Source: JAEUPI01 sp963814435 (lineage in GTDB: Bacteria; Pseudomonadota; Gammaproteobacteria; Burkholderiales; Burkholderiaceae_C). From it: a stretch of DNA of 64,000 nucleotides. The stretch spans positions 124,001 through 188,000 of the forward strand of contig CAWFCV010000010.1 of the NCBI GenBank assembly GCA_963814435.1, written 5' to 3'. Of the stretch, positions 58,374 to 64,000 are shown piece by piece. The notes beneath the pieces were generated by a model, which worked only from the letters and a program-made list of their open reading frames with translations, was not told the origin of the DNA and made no database searches. A program made the translations under genes and the position numbers. Position 1 is the first letter of the stretch. Each line of letters starts with the position of its first letter.

Positions 58374-60371
58374 TCAACGGTGGCGTAGCGCCAGTTCGTC
58401 GAGCCAGGCCAGCGCCTCGATCTCGCTGTCGAACGCGGTCATCGGCGGCAGCGCACGGCGCAGCCGCTTGCCGTACCCCATCGTGCGCAGGCGCACGTCG
58501 CACACCACCAGCAGTCCGCGGTCGTCCTCGTGACGGATCAGGCGGCCGGCACCCTGTTTGAGCGACACCGCCGCCTCGGCGACGAAGTAGTCGTTGAACG
58601 GATCGCGCCCACGCGCCTGCAATCGACGTGCGCGGGCCTGCACCAGGGGATCGTTGGGCGGCGGAAACGGCAGCTTGTCGATCAACACGCATTGCAGCGC
58701 ATCACCCGGCACGTCGATGCCTTCCCAGAAGCTCTGCGAGCCGACCAGCACGCTGCCGGGCCCGGCCAGGAAGCGCTGCAGCAGCGCACGCCGCGGCTGG
58801 CTGCCCTGCACCAGCACCTCGAGCGGACGGCCGAGCGCGTCGGCGTGTTCGCGCACGGCCTGCGCGATCGGTGCCAGCGCGCGCAACGTGGTCGTGAGCA
58901 CGAAAGTGCGTCCGTTCAAGCGCGACGCCAGACGCGCGGCCAGCGCGCCGACGGCCTGCGCATGGCCGGCCTCGTTGGGCCGCGGCAGCCCCTGTGGCAC
59001 CCAAAGCCGCCCGTGGCCGGCGTAGTCGAACGGACTGTCGACGCGCAGCTTATCGGCCTCTTCGAGCGCAGCGGCCTCGCAGAACCAGCTCAGGGTCTCG
59101 TCGTCGCCCAGCGTGGCCGAGGTGAAGATCCAGCTGCGCGGAGCGCCGGCTCGCTGCTCGGTCAGCAGATCGCGGATGTCCAGCGGCGAATCGATCAGGC
59201 GCACCTCGCGCGGGCCGAGATCGATCCAGCGCACGCGCTCATCGTCGGCGGCCTGGGCGAATCCACGCGCCAGCGAGGCCAGCGTCTGCGCACGCTCGCG
59301 CAGCCGCGCGAAGTCGGGCGCCGCCGGCTGCAGATCGTCGAGCGCGTCGGCGACCACGCTGAAGCGCTGCATCAGCTGCTGCAGTGCCGCGTCGAATTCA
59401 GGCCGCCCGGCGCGCTCGTCCCAGCGCAGCTTGACGACACCGTGCAGGTTGCGCAACGGGCCCGCACTGGCCAGGCGCAGCTCGCGTGCGGCCGTCTCGC
59501 ATCCAGCGGCGAGCTCCGGCCAGGGCCTCATGCCGCGCGCCTGGCTCATGCCCACACCCAGCAGGTCGCGGGCGAAGTCGATCAGCTGGCCACTGCCCAG
59601 CTGCAGGCCGAGAAACTGCACGCCGGTTTCGACCAGCTGATGTGCCTCGTCGAACACGGCTGCATCCACCGTCGGCAACAGCTCGGCGATGCCGCTCTCG
59701 CGCAACGCGAGGTCGGCAAAGAACAGGTGGTGATTCACGACCACCAGGTCGGCCGCCACCGCGTCGCGCCGCGCCTTCATCACGTGGCAGGCGCGATGTT
59801 CGGGGCAATCGGTGCCCAGGCAGTTGTCGCGGGTCGAGGTGACCAGCGGAATCACCGGCGAGCGATCGTCCAGACCATCGATCTCGGCCAGATCGCCGGT
59901 CTGCGTCGACGGAGCCCATTGCTCGATGCGGGCCAGCATGCGCAGCGCAAACCGGTCGGGCAGCGTGGCCGTCTCGCGCGCCTGGTGCAGCCGGTGCAGG
60001 CACAGGTAGCTCGAGCGGCCCTTCAGCAGCGCCAACCGGGTGGGCATCTGCAACGCGTCGCGCAGGCGCGGCAGGTCGCGCAGGAACAACTGGTCCTGCA
60101 GGCTCTTGGTGGCGGTGCTGATCAGCGCGCGACGCTGCGACAGCAACAGCGGCACGAGGTAGGCGAAGGTCTTGCCGACGCCGGTGCCCGCCTCGGCGAC
60201 CAGCGTGCGTTGTTGGTCCAGCGCCAGCGCGACCGCTTGCGCCAGCGCCTGCTGCGCCGCGCGCTCGACGAAGGCCGGTTCGCGCGCCGCGATCGGACCG
60301 TCCGGCCCGAGCGCCCGCGCGGTGGCCTGCACCAGCGCGTCGCTGGCCGTCGCGGCCGGGCTGTGCGTCAC
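58374..60371 (-). CDS. DinG/YoaA-family Fe-S helicase
   Basis: 665 residues. XPD-like superfamily 2 helicase: Walker A LVAEAGTGVGKTFAYLVPLL, DEAH box AAVFDEAHQL, and Fe-S Cys residues (YLCLHRLH, DNCLGTDCPEHRACHV). The C-terminal helicase motif GAGRLIRHEDDRG follows. YoaA acts with the clamp-loader chi subunit at stalled forks; DinG unwinds R-loops. Which one this is cannot be settled here, but its length and Cys pattern favour YoaA. Starts at a GTG that overlaps the upstream gene by 4 bases. Confidence 0.9.
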   Translation of the reverse strand: MTHSPAATASDALVQATARALGPDGPIAAREPAFVERAAQQALAQAVALALDQQRTLVAEAGTGVGKTFAYLVPLLLSQRRALISTATKSLQDQLFLRDLPRLRDALQMPTRLALLKGRSSYLCLHRLHQARETATLPDRFALRMLARIEQWAPSTQTGDLAEIDGLDDRSPVIPLVTSTRDNCLGTDCPEHRACHVMKARRDAVAADLVVVNHHLFFADLALRESGIAELLPTVDAAVFDEAHQLVETGVQFLGLQLGSGQLIDFARDLLGVGMSQARGMRPWPELAAGCETAARELRLASAGPLRNLHGVVKLRWDERAGRPEFDAALQQLMQRFSVVADALDDLQPAAPDFARLRERAQTLASLARGFAQAADDERVRWIDLGPREVRLIDSPLDIRDLLTEQRAGAPRSWIFTSATLGDDETLSWFCEAAALEEADKLRVDSPFDYAGHGRLWVPQGLPRPNEAGHAQAVGALAARLASRLNGRTFVLTTTLRALAPIAQAVREHADALGRPLEVLVQGSQPRRALLQRFLAGPGSVLVGSQSFWEGIDVPGDALQCVLIDKLPFPPPNDPLVQARARRLQARGRDPFNDYFVAEAAVSLKQGAGRLIRHEDDRGLLVVCDVRLRTMGYGKRLRRALPPMTAFDSEIEALAWLDELALRHR

Positions 60372-60571
60372 GCCGGCTCGGGAGGATCGAGTTCGGCCTC
60401 CAGGCGCACGATCTGGTCGCGCAGCGCCAGGCGCCGCTTCTTCAGTCGCCGCAAGACCAGCTCGTCGATCGGCGATTGCATGGCCGTGCGGTCGATCAGG
60501 CTGTCCAGATCGGCGTGCTCCATGCGCAACTCGATCAGCCAGCGCTGCGGTGAGTGCAGGTTGTCATCCAT
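60368..60571 (-). CDS. DUF465 (YdcH-like) small helical protein
   Basis: 67 residues, a helical hairpin with LIELRMEHADLDSLIDRTA, then ELVLRRLKKRRLALRDQIVR, matching DUF465. Function unknown. The ATG at 60571 fits the family length. It is translationally coupled to the helicase gene, suggesting that the pair is one operon. Confidence 0.82.
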   Translation of the reverse strand: MDDNLHSPQRWLIELRMEHADLDSLIDRTAMQSPIDELVLRRLKKRRLALRDQIVRLEAELDPPEPA

Positions 60572-60676
60572 CGTTGCACCGGCTCGTCGTGGACGGCACG
60601 CCAGCCCGGGGGCCGGAATCGGTCCTGACGAGACGTACAGCGCACATTGCACTCCCAGGTTCATGCAGCCGCAGTT

Positions 60677-60682
60677 TATAGT
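60677..60682 (+). promoter_or_regulatory. Possible -10 element of PP2C gene (leaderless)
   Basis: TATAGT ends seven bases before the ATG at 60690 in otherwise GC-rich DNA, with no Shine-Dalgarno between. I see no convincing -35 (TTGCAC at 60647 is 24 bases away). Confidence 0.35.
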
Positions 60683-60689
60683 CGTCCGC

Positions 60690-61457
60690 ATGTCTACCGC
60701 CCCCAAGGGCTACCGCCTCAGCGCCGCCACCGGCATCCACCGAGGCGATCGCGCCTACCAGCAGGATCAGGTCGAGATCATGGCGCACGTGCGCGTGCCG
60801 GGTTGCGCGTTCGCCGTGCTGGCCGACGGCATGGGCGGCAAGAGCGGCGGCCGCAAGGCGGCCGACCAGGTGATTCTCACCGCCAAACAGCTGTTCGAGC
60901 GTTACTCGCCCTCGAAGGAGGACGCGGGCGAGATGCTGACGCAGGTGCTGATGGAGTCTCACTTGATGATCAAGCTGACCGCCATCACCGCCGAGGAAGA
61001 ACCGCACAGCACGATCGCCGGCTTCGTGATCGGCCCGTCGCGCGAGTGCGACTACGTGCACGCCGGCGACTCGCGCGTGTATCACTTCCGGGGTCCCGAT
61101 CTGGTCACCCGCACGCTGGACCACTCCTACGTGCAGCGCCTGATCAGCGAAGGCAAGATCACCGAAGAGCAGGCCAACAACCACCCGCAGGGCAACCTGC
61201 TGACCGGTTGCCTGGGCACGCAGAACGATCCGCCGCTGTCCACCGCGCACATCGAGCGGCTGGAGGTCGGCGACAGCATGCTGGCCTGCAGCGACGGGCT
61301 GTGGCACTACTTCACGCCCAAGGAACTGGGCGCGATCGTGCACGCGCTGCCGCCGCGCGAGGCCAGCGAAATGCTGGTGAGCAAGGCGCGCCAGCGGGCG
61401 CGTGGCGGCGGCGACAACCTGTCGCTGGCGCTGATCCGCATCGACCCGCTCACCTGA
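60690..61457 (+). CDS. PP2C-type serine/threonine phosphatase
   Basis: 255 residues, a single PPM/PP2C domain. All metal-binding motifs are present: HRGDRAYQQDQ, AVLADGMGGKSGGRKA, VHAGDSRVYHF, LACSDGLWHYF and GGGDNLSLALIRI. It should remove phosphate from Ser/Thr proteins with Mn2+ or Mg2+. No cognate kinase or FHA protein is encoded nearby. Divergent from the DUF465-helicase pair and convergent with the next gene, with 8 bases of overlap (61450-61457). Confidence 0.93.
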   Translation: MSTAPKGYRLSAATGIHRGDRAYQQDQVEIMAHVRVPGCAFAVLADGMGGKSGGRKAADQVILTAKQLFERYSPSKEDAGEMLTQVLMESHLMIKLTAITAEEEPHSTIAGFVIGPSRECDYVHAGDSRVYHFRGPDLVTRTLDHSYVQRLISEGKITEEQANNHPQGNLLTGCLGTQNDPPLSTAHIERLEVGDSMLACSDGLWHYFTPKELGAIVHALPPREASEMLVSKARQRARGGGDNLSLALIRIDPLT

Positions 61458-62043
61458 GCGCGCGCGAGGCCGCCGAGGCGGCCGGCAGCGCCGCGGCAGG
61501 AGCACGCTTGGCCACCCGCTCGGCATTGCGCCGGTGCACCGCTTCGGCATGGGCCTGGGCCTCGATTTGGCGGCGCTGCGCGGCGTCGTGTCGCTTCGCC
61601 GCCTTCGCGGCCGCTGCAGGCGCTCGATCCTGATCCGAGCGCGGTTGGCGCGGCGCCGCGGAGGCCGGCTGCGGCACCGGGCGCGCCACGCGCAACGGCG
61701 GGGTTGGTGCCGACGCCGCCGGGCGCTCGGCGGCGAGTTGCTGCTTTTCCTCGACGCGGCGACTACGTTCGGCCGCGCGCCGCTGGCGCACGGCCTGGTC
61801 CAGCGCCGCCTGCTCGGCGAGGAGCCGATCGAGCTCGCGGCGACGCTCGCGTTTGGCCTGGTCCAGGCAGGCGGTCTGGGCGAACACGCCGTCGCACGCG
61901 CGCACGGCGGCGCTGTGCCGCGACTGCACCGCGCTGCGTTGCGCCGCGATGCGCGCGCGCTGGTCGGCTTCGCCGTCCCCTGCGGCTGCGGCGGCGGCCA
62001 ACAGCCCCACGACGACGATCAGCAGCGTGCCGGCAATGCGCAT
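61450..62043 (-). CDS. Secreted coiled-coil protein of unknown function
   Basis: 197 residues. A signal peptide of about 20 residues (RIAGTLLIVVVGLLAAAAAA) precedes a helical region with RHSAAVRACDGVFAQTACLD and KRERRRELDRLLAEQAALDQ. Two Cys residues could form a disulfide. An Arg/Ala/Pro/Gln-rich tail follows. Similar unnamed proteins occur in Burkholderiales; I assign no function. It is 11 bases after zapE and probably in its operon. Confidence 0.7.
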   Translation of the reverse strand: MRIAGTLLIVVVGLLAAAAAAGDGEADQRARIAAQRSAVQSRHSAAVRACDGVFAQTACLDQAKRERRRELDRLLAEQAALDQAVRQRRAAERSRRVEEKQQLAAERPAASAPTPPLRVARPVPQPASAAPRQPRSDQDRAPAAAAKAAKRHDAAQRRQIEAQAHAEAVHRRNAERVAKRAPAAALPAASAASRALR

Positions 62044-62054
62044 GGCGCCGATTG

Positions 62055-63152
62055 TCAGGTCAGCGCGGTGTCGACGCTGCGGCGCTCCGAATCCAGGTAG
62101 TCGGATGACTGCATCTCCTGCAGTCGCGACGCCGTGCGACCAAACTCGTGCGCCAGCGGGCCTTCGGTGTAAAGTGCTTCGGCGGGCACCGCGGCCGACA
62201 GGATGAGTTTCACCCGGCGGTCGTAGAGCACGTCGATCAGCAGCGTGAAGCGCCGCGCCTCGCTGGCCAGCCGCGGCGGCATCTGCGGCACGTCGGACAG
62301 CAACACGGTGTGGAACTGCTGCGCCAGCTCGAGGTAGTCGTTCTGCGACCGCGGTCCACCGCACAGCGTCTTGAAATCGAACCACACCACGCCGCCCGCG
62401 CGGCGGCGGCAGCGCAGCTCGCGCTGCTCGATGCGCAGCACCGGATCCTCATCACGCGCCTCGGCCAGTTGCTCGAACGCCCGCAACATGGCGGCATCGG
62501 CCTGCGGGCCCAGCGGGCGGTGGTAGGTGGTCACTGCATGCAACGTGAGGCGCCGGTAGTCGGTGCCGGCGTCGACCGCGATGACCTCGAGCTTGTCCTT
62601 GAGCAGCTCGATGGCCGGCGCGATGCGATCGCGGTGCAGCCCGTTCGGGTACAGATCGTCCGGATGGAAATTCGAGGTCGTGATGATCGACACGCGGTTG
62701 GCGAACAGTGCCACCAGCAGCCGGTGCAGGATCATCGCATCGGTCACGTCGGAGACGTGGAACTCGTCGAAGCAGATCAGGCGGAAGCGCCGCGCGATGC
62801 GGCGGCCGAGTTCGTCCAGCGGATCGGCCGTGCCTTTCAGATCCTGCAGCTCGCGATGCACCTCGCGCATGAACTCGTGGAAGTGCAGCCGCGTCTTGCG
62901 CGTCAGTGGCACGGCCTGGAAGAAGCAATCCATCAGAAAGCTCTTGCCACGCCCCACCCCGCCGTGCATGTACACGCCGCGCGGAATCGGCGGGCGCACC
63001 AGCAGCTTGGTCACGGCGTTGCCGCGGCGCGCCTTGTAGTCGGCCCACTCGGTCTCACAACGCTCCAGCGCGTCGATCGCCCGCTGTTGCGCCGCATCGC
63101 TGCGATAGCCGCGAGCGACCAGCGTCTGCTCGTAGAGCTCGCGGACCGACAT
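62055..63152 (-). CDS. zapE: Cell-division ATPase ZapE (AFG1-like)
   Basis: 365 residues. AAA-type ATPase with Walker A GVYMHGGVGRGKSFLMDCFF, Walker B LICFDEFHVSDVTDAMILHR and sensor IITTSNFHPDDLYPNGL. ZapE binds FtsZ and destabilises rings in stress. Its ATG lies directly at the edge of the repeat array; no ribosome-binding site is visible. It follows the 2-oxoglutarate dehydrogenase E3 gene, a common order here. Confidence 0.94.
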   Translation of the reverse strand: MSVRELYEQTLVARGYRSDAAQQRAIDALERCETEWADYKARRGNAVTKLLVRPPIPRGVYMHGGVGRGKSFLMDCFFQAVPLTRKTRLHFHEFMREVHRELQDLKGTADPLDELGRRIARRFRLICFDEFHVSDVTDAMILHRLLVALFANRVSIITTSNFHPDDLYPNGLHRDRIAPAIELLKDKLEVIAVDAGTDYRRLTLHAVTTYHRPLGPQADAAMLRAFEQLAEARDEDPVLRIEQRELRCRRRAGGVVWFDFKTLCGGPRSQNDYLELAQQFHTVLLSDVPQMPPRLASEARRFTLLIDVLYDRRVKLILSAAVPAEALYTEGPLAHEFGRTASRLQEMQSSDYLDSERRSVDTALT

Positions 63153-63321
63153 CAGTCAGCGCCGGGCCGTTCCCAAGCTGACCGAGCGCCCCCTCGGGGG
63201 GCCGCGAACGCAGTGAGCTGGGGGGCAGTCATTCAGTCAGCGCCGGGCCGTTCCCAAGCTGACCGAGCGCCCCCTCGGGGGGCCGCGAACGCAGTGAGCT
63301 GGGGGGCCGTCATTCAGTCAG
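63152..63321. repeat. 81-bp palindromic element in two tandem copies
   Basis: Copy 1 at 63152-63232 and copy 2 at 63233-63313, with only one clear mismatch (gCAGTC against gCCGTC near the end). Both begin TCAGTCAG, and a third TCAGTCAG closes the array at 63314-63321. Each copy contains the palindrome GCCCCCTCGGGGGGC and an outer near-palindrome CCCAAGCT/AGCTGGGG, so it can fold into a long stem. The array fills the whole lpdA-zapE gap and touches both coding ends. Confidence 0.95.
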
Positions 63322-64000
63322 ATGTTCAGCGCTCGCTTATCCACGGCCAGCGCAGCCTCCTTGGTCGCCTCGCTGAGCGATGGGTGGGCGTGGCAGATGC
63401 GCGCGATGTCCTCGGACGAGGCCTTGAACTCCATCGCCACCACCGCTTCGGAGATCAGCTCGGATGCGTAGGGCCCGACGATGTGCACGCCGAGGATCTC
63501 GTCGGTCGCAGCATCGGCCAGCATCTTCACCATGCCGGTGGTGTCGCCCAGGGCCCGCGCCCGGCCGTTGGCCATGAACGGGAAGGTGCCTGCCTTGAAC
63601 GCGCGGCCGGCAGCCTTGAGCTGCTCCTCGGTCTGGCCGACCCAGGCGATCTCGGGCGACGTGTAGATCACCCACGGGATGGTGTTGAAGTCCACGTGCC
63701 CATGCTGTCCGGCGATGCGTTCGGCCACCGCCACGCCCTCTTCCTCGGCCTTGTGCGCGAGCATCGGCCCGCGCACCACGTCGCCGACGGCCCACACGTT
63801 GGGCAGGTTGGTGCGGCACTGGTCGTCGACGACGATCGCGCCGCGCTCGTCCAGCGTCAGGCCGACGGCCTGCGGCTCGAGCCCGACGGTGTGCGGCACG
63901 CGCCCGATCGACACGATCAGCCGATCGACCTCGAGCGCGGCGGCCTCGCCCTTGGCGTTGGTGTAGGCGACGCTGACGCTTTTCTTGCCGCTCTTGACCT
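63318..64000 (-). CDS. lpdA: Dihydrolipoamide dehydrogenase (E3), 3' part
   Basis: The C-terminal 227 or so residues; the gene runs past the right edge of the window. FAD-contact NVWAVGDVVRGPMLAHKAEE and the active-site His-Glu pair HAHPSLSEATKEAAL at the dimer interface. E3 oxidises the lipoyl arm of 2-oxoglutarate or pyruvate dehydrogenase with NAD+. Given zapE downstream, probably the odhA-odhB-lpdA operon, but the upstream genes are not visible. Confidence 0.93.
   Translation of the reverse strand, partial: VKSGKKSVSVAYTNAKGEAAALEVDRLIVSIGRVPHTVGLEPQAVGLTLDERGAIVVDDQCRTNLPNVWAVGDVVRGPMLAHKAEEEGVAVAERIAGQHGHVDFNTIPWVIYTSPEIAWVGQTEEQLKAAGRAFKAGTFPFMANGRARALGDTTGMVKMLADAATDEILGVHIVGPYASELISEAVVAMEFKASSEDIARICHAHPSLSEATKEAALAVDKRALNI

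Noticed and set aside
58530..61457. A 975-residue plus-strand open frame
   Set aside because: Its first 720 residues are antisense to the helicase gene. The real gene is the PP2C phosphatase starting at 60690.
63152..63321. CRISPR array
   Set aside because: There are only two 81-bp units with no unique spacers between them, and no cas genes are nearby.

Overview
The window is high-GC DNA from a betaproteobacterium, most likely order Burkholderiales (a comamonad or Rubrivivax/Leptothrix-type relative). The evidence is gene content and order: an S6-PriB-S18-L9 operon, a rpsB-tsf-pyrH-frr-uppS-cdsA-dxr-rseP-bamA-ompH-lpxD-fabZ-lpxA-lpxB-rnhB train, and a ndk-rlmN-pilW-rodZ-ispG-hisS-yfgM-bamB-der-hfq-hflX-hflK-hflC-hisZ-purA train. 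Nearly everything is core genome. I see no CRISPR array, phage, transposase, toxin-antitoxin or defence island.

Layout. 0-4.4 kb: Hsp15-like gene and the grpE-dnaK-dnaJ chaperone cluster. 4.4-7.0 kb: a radical SAM gene with a near-perfect LexA box at its start, and dnaB. 7.1-8.7 kb: rpsF-priB-rpsR-rplI. 8.7-12.2 kb: PEP synthase and its divergent regulator ppsR. 12.2-27.2 kb: one long minus-strand train for translation (S2, EF-Ts, RRF), UMP kinase, isoprenoid and phospholipid synthesis, outer-membrane assembly and lipid A. 27.3-33.3 kb: the only clearly accessory block, with an amidase and a D-amino-acid dehydrogenase-like oxidase converging on a TAXI-type TRAP transporter. 33.4-37.9 kb: nnrDE, rnr, tRNA-Leu(CAG) and a phosphoribosyltransferase. 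37.9-53.8 kb: the purA-to-ndk train. 53.9-58.4 kb: rluB, scpB, rluD, bamD. 58.4-64 kb: DinG-like helicase, DUF465 protein, PP2C phosphatase, a secreted coiled-coil protein, zapE, an 81-bp tandem palindromic repeat and the 3' part of lpdA.

Sequence quality. About 20 apparent one-base insertions and one deletion break 12 genes, many essential (dnaK, dnaJ, dnaB, lpxB, bamA, rnr). All lie between 3.0 and 37.6 kb. When they are undone, every affected gene becomes a whole number of codons of normal family length. I read them as assembly errors and annotate the genes as CDSs spanning the breaks.

I did not find a convincing undescribed multi-gene system. The points most worth following up are the LexA-controlled radical SAM gene, three genes with a -10-like hexamer only 7-8 nt before the start codon and no ribosome-binding site (possible leaderless mRNAs), the rpsF leader hairpin, the repeated motif in the RluB tail, the duplicated palindromic element, and the amidase/oxidase/TAXI block.
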